Shown one piece after another: positions 51,787 to 59,409 of a DNA stretch of 64,000 nucleotides (position 1 is the first letter of the stretch; the number at the start of each line of letters is the position of its first letter). Under the pieces are notes generated by a model. That model was not told the origin of the DNA. It was given only the letters and a program-made list of their open reading frames with translations, and searched no databases. The position numbers and the translations under genes were made by a program. Source of the stretch: an uncultured Lachnospiraceae bacterium (GTDB lineage: Bacteria > Bacillota > Clostridia > Lachnospirales > Lachnospiraceae); contig CAJUST010000009.1 of assembly GCA_910589105.1 (NCBI GenBank), positions 37,219-101,218 on the forward strand. Reading direction: 5' to 3'.

Positions 51787-53784
51787 TCAGTCTTTGTCAT
51801 GTTTGAATTTTTTTAGTTCTATCATCTTATCACGCAGTTCGGCGGCGGCTTCGAAATTCAAGTCGGCAGCGGCGCGTTCCATCTTTTTCTTTACCTCTGC
51901 AATAAGTTTGCTAAGTTCTTTCTCACTCATGGATTCCGGATCTTTGTCAAATTTCTGTTCTTCTTTGGCAACTTTTTTGGAAATGCTGATTAATTCCCGT
52001 ACGGATTTCTGTATGGTCTGCGGCGTAATGCCATGCGCTTCGTTGTATTGCTGTTGAATGCTCCGCCTGCGCTCCGTTTCTTTAATGGCAACCCGCATGG
52101 AGTCCGTCCAATTATCCGCATACATAATTACATGCCCTTCAGAATTTCTCGCCGCCCGTCCAATCGTCTGGATTAAAGAAGTTTCAGAACGCAAAAACCC
52201 TTCTTTGTCCGCATCTAAAATAGCGACAAGCGTAATTTCCGGTATGTCAAGGCCTTCACGCAAAAGATTGATGCCAACAAGAACGTCAAACACGTCTAAA
52301 CGCATATCCCGAATAATTTCGGAACGTTCCAAGGTGTCAATATCGGAGTGGAGATACTTAACGCGGATGCCGACTTCGCTCATATAATCCGTTAAATCTT
52401 CCGCCATCCGTTTCGTCAGGGTTGTAATTAGTATTTTATGATGTTTGGCCGTTTCTTTTTTCACTTCGGCAATCAGATCGTCAATCTGCCCTTCCACGGG
52501 ACGCACTTCCACTTTTGGATCTAACAATCCCGTCGGACGGATAATCTGTTCCACGCGGAGCAGTTCATGTTCTGTTTCATAGACATTCGGGGTCGCGGAA
52601 ACAAACATCATCTGATTTATTTTGCTTTCAAACTCGCCAAAATTTAAGGGACGGTTGTCCTTTGCCGAAGGAAGGCGGAAACCGTAGTCCACCAATGTGG
52701 ATTTTCTGGACTGGTCGCCTGCATACATGCCGCGCACCTGAGGGATCGTAATATGGGACTCGTCCACAATGATTAAGAAATCTTCCGGAAAATAGTCAAT
52801 TAACGTATGTGGCGTGGAACCGGCAGGCATCCCGGCTAAATGTCTGGAGTAGTTTTCAATTCCACTGCAAAACCCTGTTTCCCGCATCATTTCCACATCG
52901 AAATTCGTGCGTTCCGCAATCCTCTGCGCTTCAATTAGTTTGTCCCTGCTTTTAAACCACTTTACGCGTTCTTCCATTTCCTGTTCAATTTCTTTACACG
53001 CTTCGTTTATTTTCTGCTGGGGCACAACGTAATGGGATGCAGGGAAAACGGCAATGTGCTTTAACTGCGATTTAATTTCTCCGGTTAGGACGTCTATTTC
53101 CGTAATCCTGTCTACCTCGTCCCCAAAAAACTCCACACGGTACGCAGTTTCGCTGAAATTGGCGGGAAAAATTTCAAGGACGTCTCCATGCACACGGAAC
53201 GTTCCGCGATGAAAATCCATATCGTTGCGCGTGTACTGGATACTGATTAATTTTTGAATTACTTCATCTCTGTCTTTTTCCTGTCCGGGGCGTAAGGAAA
53301 CCATCATGTTTTGATAATCGACCGGACTTCCCAAACCATATATGCAGGATACGCTGGCAATGATGACAACATCCCTGCGCTCCACTAACGCCGCCGTGGC
53401 AGACAGACGAAGCTTGTCAATTTCCTCGTTGATGGCGGAATCCTTTGCGATATAAGTATCGCTGGACGGAATGTAGGCTTCCGGCTGGTAATAGTCATAA
53501 TAGGACACAAAATACTCCACCGCATTCTCAGGGAAGAACTCCTTGAACTCCCCGTACAGTTGGGCCGCCAGTGTTTTATTGTGCGCTATTACCAAAGTGG
53601 GCTTGTTAAGCTGCTGGATGACATTCGCCATCGTGAAGGTCTTGCCGGAACCCGTAACCCCTAGTAAAGTCTGGAATTGGTTGCCTTCTTTGAAGCCGTT
53701 TACGAGGGCTTCGATCGCCTGCGGCTGGTCGCCTGTGGGCTTGTATTCACTGTGTAATTTAAAGACATTTTGTGCAGTTTGCAC
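51787..53784 (-). CDS. uvrB: Excinuclease ABC subunit B
   Basis: UvrB is the helicase-like damage verifier. About 665 residues: Walker A GVTGSGKTFTMANVI, the beta-hairpin YYDYYQPEAYIPSSDTYI, helicase motifs DESH and VGINLLREGLDIPE, QTIGRAARN, and the C-terminal UVR motif (LSKLIAEVKKKMERAAADLNFEAAAELRD). The start is uncertain: GTG 53784 lies eight bases from GGAGG, while ATG 53790 is only two bases from it but overlaps the stop of a small upstream frame (TGATG). It is transcribed from 54044-54072 through a leader of about 250 bases. A LexA-like site lies just upstream of the promoter. Confidence 0.96.
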   Translation of the reverse strand: MQTAQNVFKLHSEYKPTGDQPQAIEALVNGFKEGNQFQTLLGVTGSGKTFTMANVIQQLNKPTLVIAHNKTLAAQLYGEFKEFFPENAVEYFVSYYDYYQPEAYIPSSDTYIAKDSAINEEIDKLRLSATAALVERRDVVIIASVSCIYGLGSPVDYQNMMVSLRPGQEKDRDEVIQKLISIQYTRNDMDFHRGTFRVHGDVLEIFPANFSETAYRVEFFGDEVDRITEIDVLTGEIKSQLKHIAVFPASHYVVPQQKINEACKEIEQEMEERVKWFKSRDKLIEAQRIAERTNFDVEMMRETGFCSGIENYSRHLAGMPAGSTPHTLIDYFPEDFLIIVDESHITIPQVRGMYAGDQSRKSTLVDYGFRLPSAKDNRPLNFGEFESKINQMMFVSATPNVYETEHELLRVEQIIRPTGLLDPKVEVRPVEGQIDDLIAEVKKETAKHHKILITTLTKRMAEDLTDYMSEVGIRVKYLHSDIDTLERSEIIRDMRLDVFDVLVGINLLREGLDIPEITLVAILDADKEGFLRSETSLIQTIGRAARNSEGHVIMYADNWTDSMRVAIKETERRRSIQQQYNEAHGITPQTIQKSVRELISISKKVAKEEQKFDKDPESMSEKELSKLIAEVKKKMERAAADLNFEAAAELRDKMIELKKFKHDKD

Positions 53785-53789
53785 AAACA

Positions 53790-53858
53790 TCACCTCCAAC
53801 ATCCATAATCAAAAAGTTCAATATTTCGCCCGCAATTCGTACAGTTTAAGTATTCCAT
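53790..53858 (-). CDS. Possible 22-residue leader peptide ahead of uvrB
   Basis: ATG at 53858 opens a short frame, MEYLNCTNCGRNIELFDYGC followed by WR, whose TGA overlaps the ATG at 53790 (TGATG). It contains CxxC plus a third Cys, like half a zinc ribbon. There is no strong ribosome site ahead of it. It may be a fortuitous frame or a coupled leader; I rate it low. Confidence 0.3.
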   Translation of the reverse strand: MEYLNCTNCGRNIELFDYGCWR

Positions 53859-54043
53859 TTCTTAAAAAATATCCATTACACGAATTTTGGTTACTCAGCC
53901 GGGTTTTCCAAACTATGCGGACAAGATAAAATCGAACGGAAAAACTTGGGATACAACGGCTTTTATTGTAACATCTCGACTAACGTCTCGATGAAAGCAT
54001 TCGCAAAATGCCGGTCCGAGCAAGCTCGACCGTCACTTTGCTC

Positions 54044-54072
54044 ATTGTAGCATAATACTTGTCATTTGTCTA
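54044..54072 (-). promoter_or_regulatory. Promoter of uvrBA
   Basis: On the minus strand TAGACA (54067-54072) and TACAAT (54044-54049), spacing 17. About 250 bases of leader with several short hairpins (for example GCATT/AATGC around 53998-54013 and the bulged GGTC/GACC stem at 54013-54031) separate it from uvrB. Apart from this the gap 53859-54111 holds no gene. Confidence 0.75.
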
Positions 54073-54080
54073 TGCGCAAA

Positions 54081-54094
54081 CAAACATTTGTTCA
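54081..54094 (-). promoter_or_regulatory. LexA(DinR)-like site upstream of uvrBA
   Basis: On the minus strand the site reads TGAACAAATGTTTG, matching the Firmicute SOS consensus CGAACnnnnGTTCG at most positions (GAAC spaced four from GTTT). It is nine bases upstream of the -35. uvrBA is a usual SOS target, which supports the call; the match is not perfect. Confidence 0.45.
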
Positions 54095-54111
54095 TGTTTC
54101 TATCCTTTTGT

Positions 54112-55437
54112 CTATACATCTGATTTCACAGCCTTTTCAGGAAAAAATTCCTCCATGTCAATCAATGTATCCAGCACTCCCTTCCCATCCGTTTCCGAAT
54201 CATTACCCTGCAGCGTCTTTTTCGGCATGACTTCATCCATGTATGAGATTAGCTCCGGTATTTCTTCCGGAATGATATTCGTATTGTCCCCATATACATC
54301 TATTGTTATCAATTCCCCTGCATGGCCCATAAGCCTTGATACAGCTTCCGGGCTAAAATCATTGTTCAAAAGCAGCGTACAGTAGGTGCTTCTGAGGTCA
54401 TGCCATCGGATGTCCGGCAGCCCCGTCCTTTTCAGAAGTTCCTTATAGTGCCTCCAATGAAAATCCTTGCTTCTCGGTTTCCCGCTGAAATTCGAGCAGC
54501 AGATATAGCCGTCGTCATGAAAGACAGACTTTCTGCGGCTCCTCCACTTCTCATATTTTTTACGTTCTTCCAGAATCGCCTCAAACACATAATCCGGAAT
54601 CGGAAGGATTCTCCTGCTGGACGGTGTTTTGAGCGGAAGCTCACATTTTGTCATGCCTTTGGTTTTGCCATGCGGGGTACGGTCAAGTTCTTTCCCAAGC
54701 TGCCGCTCCACAGAAAGAGTGCGGTTTACATAATCTATATCGGAATACTTGACAGCATTGATCTCCTGCCTCCGAAGCCCCATAAGCACATTGAACAGCA
54801 CCTGCATATGGATAGGGGTTTTCCTGCTTTCCTCAAGCAGCAGCAGGATTTGACCCATATCCAGCGTTTTCGTTGTATCAATGTTCCTTGTATGATAAGG
54901 TTTCCTCTCCGCTGTCTTCGGCAGTTCAATTCCTTCTGCCGGATTCGTGTTGATCAGCTTATATGACAGGGCATAGCGCAAAGAAACGTTCATTACCGTT
55001 TTAACCAGCCTTGCAATGGATTTGGAATATCCGGCACGGTCTTTATACAGTCTCTGAACGTCTCCCTTGTTAATCTCTGTCAGTTTTTTACTGCCCATGA
55101 ACGGGGTAATATGGTTATGGACGACATTGGAATAGGAATCATAGGTATTGATGCTCTGCGCCCTTTTCCTGATGTCATATTCAAGCCAGTATTCCAGAAA
55201 ATCCTTCAGCCTGACATGATCATTTATGATAAATGTCCCATTTGCAAGCTCTCCCATTGTGAATTTTCTCGCATCCTCAGCTTCTTTCTTCGTTGCAAAG
55301 CCGGAATACATTTTCTTTCGCTTCGTGCCGTCCTTAAAATACAGGACGACACGGTAGGCGTATTTGTTTCTGTCACTTCTTTTAAACACCGACTGCACAT
55401 CCCAGTTGGTATAATCCCGCAGTTCCATGTCAAACAT
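54112..55437 (-). CDS. Tyrosine recombinase (integrase) A
   Basis: The start at 55437 follows AGGAGGGG and overlaps the stop of recombinase B by eight bases; 441 residues. An AP2-like arm-binding region (YAYRVVLYFKDGTKRKKMYSGFATKKEAEDAR) and an SAM-like core-binding region (LKDFLEYWLEYDIRKRAQSINTYDSY) precede the catalytic domain. That domain has Arg in MGLRRQEINA, HxxR in WHDLRSTYCTLL, His in LMGHAG and the Tyr nucleophile in TIDVYGDN. It integrates or excises the element. Its C-terminal codons adjoin the element end next to uvrB. Confidence 0.93.
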   Translation of the reverse strand: MFDMELRDYTNWDVQSVFKRSDRNKYAYRVVLYFKDGTKRKKMYSGFATKKEAEDARKFTMGELANGTFIINDHVRLKDFLEYWLEYDIRKRAQSINTYDSYSNVVHNHITPFMGSKKLTEINKGDVQRLYKDRAGYSKSIARLVKTVMNVSLRYALSYKLINTNPAEGIELPKTAERKPYHTRNIDTTKTLDMGQILLLLEESRKTPIHMQVLFNVLMGLRRQEINAVKYSDIDYVNRTLSVERQLGKELDRTPHGKTKGMTKCELPLKTPSSRRILPIPDYVFEAILEERKKYEKWRSRRKSVFHDDGYICCSNFSGKPRSKDFHWRHYKELLKRTGLPDIRWHDLRSTYCTLLLNNDFSPEAVSRLMGHAGELITIDVYGDNTNIIPEEIPELISYMDEVMPKKTLQGNDSETDGKGVLDTLIDMEEFFPEKAVKSDV

Positions 55438-56611
55438 CTTCATCCCCTCCTTCCGGTACGAATGCATCATTCATAAATCCTATTATTTTTTCATTCTCGT
55501 CCATGACCTCGCAATAATATTCAAACGTGGTATGTACGGAACTATGTCCCAGGAGCGCGCTGACTTTCACCAGCGGCACACCCTGCTCGGTCAGTATGGT
55601 CGCGTACATATGCCGCAGACTGTGTACTGTCAGGTGAGGAAGCCCATTTCTGCCGCATAGTTTTGTCAAAGCGTTATTAAACGCAAATGCGGAATGTGAA
55701 GCCCCATTTTCAGCACAGGAAAGATAATCATTGTCCATGTATCCTTCTCCAAACTGTTCCTTTTTTAAATCATTCTGCTGCTTTCTCTTTCGTATTTCAT
55801 CCATTATGGTTTCCGGAACTCTGAGCGTCCGGTAACTGTTCATGGTTTTCGGCTCTTTCTCAACCATCCTGTACTTTACGATTTTTGAATCACCCTTTCC
55901 CACATACGGATCTGATGTGACCTGCCTCTCAATCCGAAGCGTCCTGTTCTCAACATCAATATCACTGAATTTCAGCCCGCTAATCTCTCCTTTCCTAAGC
56001 CCCATGAATAATCCGAGCAGAATCTCCAGATACCAGTTGCTGTCTGAGGCTTTTTCAAGAAACAGCTTCATTTTCTCTTTACTAAGCACGACTATTTTCG
56101 GTTTCTTCCTTTTATAAGGCTTTGTATCCGGAACCGGATTGCGGTGTATAAATCCTTCTGCTGCCGCATCCTTCATGGCAGCATTCAAAAGCTCCCTGCA
56201 TTTATTTCCAGCCGATGCGCAGGATCTGGAAGCCTTTTCCAAAAGCGAATCCAGATACTCCGCGTTCATATGCCTCAGCCTGATGCCATGTTCCATATTC
56301 GGAAAAAGCAGATCGTATAACACATATGAGGCAAGCATATACGTCGTGTTTTCAACCCTTGCACGATAGATCTCATCCATCCAAAAAACCAGGTACTCTT
56401 TCAAATCAAGGTTCTTTATCGAAGCAGCATGGTAAGCCCGGTAAGCTTTTTTGTATTCCGCTTCATATTTGCGGTAACTCTGTTCTGCTTCTTTAGCAGT
56501 CTTGAATCCGCCTTTTTTAGAATACTTCGTCGTGCCGTCTTCCTGAAACAGCTTAAACCGGTGATACCAACTGCCCCTCTCGAAGAATACGGCTCCTTTT
56601 CTGTCTGCCAT
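55430..56611 (-). CDS. Tyrosine recombinase (integrase) B
   Basis: The start at 56611 follows AAGGAGGTG; 393 residues. N-terminal arm-binding domain (GSWYHRFKLFQEDGTTKYSKKGGFKTAKEAE), core-binding helices, and the catalytic set Arg in MGLRKGEISGLKF, HxxR in VHSLRHMYATIL, His in LLGHSS and Tyr in TTFEYYCEVM. It shares the domain plan with recombinase A but clearly differs in sequence, so the two are not a recent duplication. Translational overlap with A suggests both are made together, perhaps as a heteromeric recombinase. Confidence 0.93.
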   Translation of the reverse strand: MADRKGAVFFERGSWYHRFKLFQEDGTTKYSKKGGFKTAKEAEQSYRKYEAEYKKAYRAYHAASIKNLDLKEYLVFWMDEIYRARVENTTYMLASYVLYDLLFPNMEHGIRLRHMNAEYLDSLLEKASRSCASAGNKCRELLNAAMKDAAAEGFIHRNPVPDTKPYKRKKPKIVVLSKEKMKLFLEKASDSNWYLEILLGLFMGLRKGEISGLKFSDIDVENRTLRIERQVTSDPYVGKGDSKIVKYRMVEKEPKTMNSYRTLRVPETIMDEIRKRKQQNDLKKEQFGEGYMDNDYLSCAENGASHSAFAFNNALTKLCGRNGLPHLTVHSLRHMYATILTEQGVPLVKVSALLGHSSVHTTFEYYCEVMDENEKIIGFMNDAFVPEGGDEDV

Positions 56612-56640
56612 CAGGCTCACCTCCTTCCAAATACTTCCTG

Positions 56641-56829
56641 TCATCTGTTTGCCGCATTCACCCAGCTGTCAAACGACTGTTTAAGCACCCTCACAGAATT
56701 TCCCACCTTGATGACACGAAAAGGCGGCTCTTTCTGCTCATAAACTTCATTTAAGAACTCATATGTCTTTGTCTTTCCAATCCCCAATGCCTTTTGAATA
56801 TCGGATGCCATGTACACCTGTCTCTCCAT
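56641..56829 (-). CDS. Excisionase-like helix-turn-helix protein
   Basis: The 62-residue protein starts at 56829, behind AAGGAGG. It is an AlpA/Xis-type winged HTH: YMASDIQKALGIGKTKTYEFL, then a short wing ending in FRVIKVGNSVRVLKQSFDSWVN. It lies 29 bases ahead of recombinase B in the same direction, the normal place for a recombination directionality factor or integrase regulator. Upstream, at 56864-56889, are AAGACAG repeats that could be its binding site. Confidence 0.85.
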   Translation of the reverse strand: MERQVYMASDIQKALGIGKTKTYEFLNEVYEQKEPPFRVIKVGNSVRVLKQSFDSWVNAANR

Positions 56830-56863
56830 AATGATTCCTCCTTGTTCATAATCTTTTGCTTTA

Positions 56864-56889
56864 CCTGTCTTACAAGACAGCAAGACAGG
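56864..56889. repeat. AAGACAG repeat cluster upstream of the excisionase-like gene
   Basis: CTGTCTT is followed by AAGACAG and, one base later, another AAGACAG. The 18-base sequence ACAAGACAGCAAGACAGG (56872-56889) recurs exactly at 61066-61083, and ATTACAGT follows at similar distance in both places. Confidence 0.7.
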
Positions 56890-56965
56890 TAAGCCATGTA
56901 TTACAGTTCCCGCAGATATCCTATACATATAAAAAATATATCCGTTAAATATTGAAAAAAACTGT

Positions 56966-58594
56966 TTAATTCCACTCTCTGGAGGCGTCAGGCACGTCCG
57001 TATCCGATATTGCCAGATTCTTGTAACGCCTCCCATTACTCCCATTCGTGTCATCCCTGATTCCATGTTCTTTCGTGATCGGCTTAAACTGCTTCTCGAA
57101 AGCCTCTTTTGAAATTGCCTGCATCCCATTTTCAGCGCAAAAAGCACAAAATGCCGTATAAATTTCATCTCTTGTCAGCTTTAAACCTTCCTCGCAATAG
57201 CATCTGGAATAAAAAAATCTACTTGCCTGGGTCTCACCGTTAGAATAATAACTTGGCTTATAGAACTCCAATTCTCCGATTCCTTCAAATTCATATCTGC
57301 CAATTATAAATTCCCGAAGTTCATCCATTACCTGGCGCAAAACAGCCTGCATATCGTTTTTAATGTCTTCCAGCAGATTACGATTTATCTCGTCCTCCTG
57401 AAGCGACGTTGGCAACGGAATTACCAGCATCCTATCCTCCAGTGCCTTGTCAGCAAAATTCGGATAATAATTGGAAGCAAGGATAAATCTGCATTTGCTG
57501 ACGTAACTGAATCCGTCACCGTGCTTTTTTTCTGCCAAAACTGTATCTCCGCCTGTCATCTTTTTCAACCACGACGCAGCGCTTTCGGAAACCCGCTTAT
57601 TACTCATATCCGTTGACAATCCGAGCATCTTTCCCACAAACGGATAACTGCTGAACCTTGTCAGATGCTCAAAATCAAACGATTCTGTGTTCGCCTGACC
57701 TACAATCGTCTTTATGATATTCCCGTAGGTACTCTTTCCGCTGTTTGGTTCTCCCATAACCAATGCTATCTTTTTAAGCGGCGGGATGTTGCTGCAGCAA
57801 TTTCCCATAAACTGGAGCATCCGTTTCTTTACATGATCGTTGTCTTGGGACGATGTATCCAAATATGCATTAAATATCTCGCTGTAATTCCTCCTGTCAG
57901 GTTTAAAATCAAAATCAATAAAGGTATTGAAAGGATATTTATGGAAGTGGGGAAGCATCTTGTCTTCCAACACGTCATAAACACCGTTTTTAAAGCAAAC
58001 CATATGGTGTATGGTTGGATCTAATAATTCCAATACCGGACATTCCTCGATTCGGCTTGTAATTATTTTATATATTTCCCCCCATTGACTATCATTCAAT
58101 GATCTATGGCACGGAATAAAATCATATGCAGCCGACCGTAACTGGCTTTTTGCATCTAACGGTTTCCATGTAATATCCTTATAAAAATACGGTTTCGTAT
58201 CAACCCTTTTTATATGGAGCGCCTTCATAATCGCCTCCGCAATTTCTGAAAGCGCTTCCTGCTGTTTCCCCCGTTCTTCTATAATCTGTATATTTGCCGG
58301 AGAAAGCCTGCAAATATTTTTCTTTCCCTTTGGCTTTTGGATGCCCTTGCCGAAGTCTGCCAGACTAATCGGTTTCCCCATGCTCATATGCCCTACATAT
58401 ATGGGTGCGAACATATCCTTCACAGGCACGCCATGCCCAAGATGTCTCCGGTTCATTTCCTCTTTTTTACCTGTTTGCGCCGGATCATCTATTTTTCTGC
58501 TTTCTTTTCCAATATAAACTTTTTGGGCCTGTTCTCGGTTTACCCTGTCAATTATTTCTTTTGCTTCATCTCTAACTGCACCCATGAGAGCCAC
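56966..58594 (-). CDS. P4-type phage/plasmid SF3 helicase (D5-like)
   Basis: The 542-residue protein has a D5_N-like region (about residues 190-260) and an SF3 helicase domain: Walker A GEPNSGKST (about 284-292), motif B in VGKMLGLSTDMSN, motif C in KCRFILASNYYP and the Arg finger in LEDRMLVIPLP. A Pox_D5-type winged helix seems to follow. No N-terminal archaeo-eukaryotic primase catalytic domain is present, so it is a replicative helicase rather than a full primase-helicase. The start is GTG 58594 or ATG 58585, overlapping the previous gene. It suggests autonomous replication after excision. Confidence 0.88.
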   Translation of the reverse strand: MALMGAVRDEAKEIIDRVNREQAQKVYIGKESRKIDDPAQTGKKEEMNRRHLGHGVPVKDMFAPIYVGHMSMGKPISLADFGKGIQKPKGKKNICRLSPANIQIIEERGKQQEALSEIAEAIMKALHIKRVDTKPYFYKDITWKPLDAKSQLRSAAYDFIPCHRSLNDSQWGEIYKIITSRIEECPVLELLDPTIHHMVCFKNGVYDVLEDKMLPHFHKYPFNTFIDFDFKPDRRNYSEIFNAYLDTSSQDNDHVKKRMLQFMGNCCSNIPPLKKIALVMGEPNSGKSTYGNIIKTIVGQANTESFDFEHLTRFSSYPFVGKMLGLSTDMSNKRVSESAASWLKKMTGGDTVLAEKKHGDGFSYVSKCRFILASNYYPNFADKALEDRMLVIPLPTSLQEDEINRNLLEDIKNDMQAVLRQVMDELREFIIGRYEFEGIGELEFYKPSYYSNGETQASRFFYSRCYCEEGLKLTRDEIYTAFCAFCAENGMQAISKEAFEKQFKPITKEHGIRDDTNGSNGRRYKNLAISDTDVPDASREWN

Positions 58595-59141
58595 ACTCCT
58601 CTCCTAAAACATAAAACATGTCAAAATAATCCTTATCATGAGAATAGCATCGCAGCTTTAGGGCACCGCTGTTTGTCTTCCCATACCAAAGCACTGCAAA
58701 TTCCAGTGCGTCATCTTCTTTTGCTTGAACATCCTTTATCATTTTCATGACGCAAAAGAAATTTCCCTCTTCCTCTTTTGACAAAAGGACGCCTTCGCTT
58801 TCCACACATATTCCCCTGTTTTTTTTGTGTTGGCATATGTCGAATCTGATAAACTCTTCTTTCTCCATTAGTTCTTCAAATTCATCATAATCACGCACTA
58901 TATGTTCATTCACAGCCGAATACGAACGGAAACAAGAAAAATCACCTATCTGGCAGCTCAAGACATATCCGGCCAACTGAAAAATTCCGAAAGTGCTTTC
59001 CAAGAATCCGGATCTCTTCCTGTCTTTAGGGATGTATAAAGTGAATGATTCATTTCCATACTTCTCCATTGCTTTCTTAAACTCTTTCACCTTATAATTG
59101 TTCTCATTCTTGATTTCTTTGGCAGCTACTGGTATTTCCAT
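58572..59141 (-). CDS. Unknown element protein, 189 residues
   Basis: The start at 59141 has an AAAGGAGAACAAT site. The soluble protein is acidic with many Glu and Lys, and opens with IPVAAKEIKNENNYKVKEFKKAMEKYG, then FTLYIPKDRKRSGFLESTFGIF. Scattered Cys residues have no fixed pattern. No family is recognised. Its stop lies inside the start of the helicase gene, so the two are coupled, which suggests a replication-related partner. Transcription is divergent from the 550-residue gene across a 268-bp gap that contains two inverted repeats. Confidence 0.75.
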   Translation of the reverse strand: MEIPVAAKEIKNENNYKVKEFKKAMEKYGNESFTLYIPKDRKRSGFLESTFGIFQLAGYVLSCQIGDFSCFRSYSAVNEHIVRDYDEFEELMEKEEFIRFDICQHKKNRGICVESEGVLLSKEEEGNFFCVMKMIKDVQAKEDDALEFAVLWYGKTNSGALKLRCYSHDKDYFDMFYVLGEECGSHGCS

Positions 59142-59234
59142 ATTGTTCTCCTTTCCCGGCATAATTGCCATTTGTTTTTCAGCAACAAATATAGCATATC
59201 TGACCGAGGGACAGGGTAACCCACCCGCAGACTT

Positions 59235-59249
59235 GTTCATCGGGTGAAC
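59235..59249. promoter_or_regulatory. Small palindrome between divergent element genes
   Basis: GTTCA and TGAAC flank TCGGG. It lies in the control gap of the 58572 and 59410 genes and may be an operator. On the minus strand TGCTATATT downstream of it could be an extended -10 for the 58572 gene. Confidence 0.4.
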
Positions 59250-59335
59250 CCCTTGACAACATATTTCTCCGATTACTTTCCATCGGTACAAGCGGCGCTA
59301 TTAACAACTATACAAACACCTGACGATGGCTTCAC

Positions 59336-59369
59336 AATAAGACGGATGGTAAAATAAAAATGTCTTATT
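59336..59369 (+). promoter_or_regulatory. Inverted AATAAGAC repeat before the 550-residue gene
   Basis: AATAAGAC (59336-59343) and GTCTTATT (59362-59369) are exact complements with an 18-base spacer. A further TTGCC/GGCAA pair (59368-59384) overlaps it. Both lie within 75 bases of the start at 59410, fitting an operator or 5' leader structure. The arms share AAGAC with the element's AAGACAG repeats. Confidence 0.5.
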
Positions 59370-59409
59370 GCCTTATTATGGCAAATGATATGAAAAAGGA
59401 GAAACAACC

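Noticed and set aside
54400..54966. 188-codon plus-strand open frame opposite integrase A
   Set aside because: Opposite a complete, motif-verified recombinase gene; no ribosome site and no recognisable domain.
56830..57168. N-terminal extension of the excisionase-like frame
   Set aside because: The extra part lies antiparallel-free but in another frame over the helicase gene end; the ATG at 56829 has AAGGAGG and gives the normal domain length.
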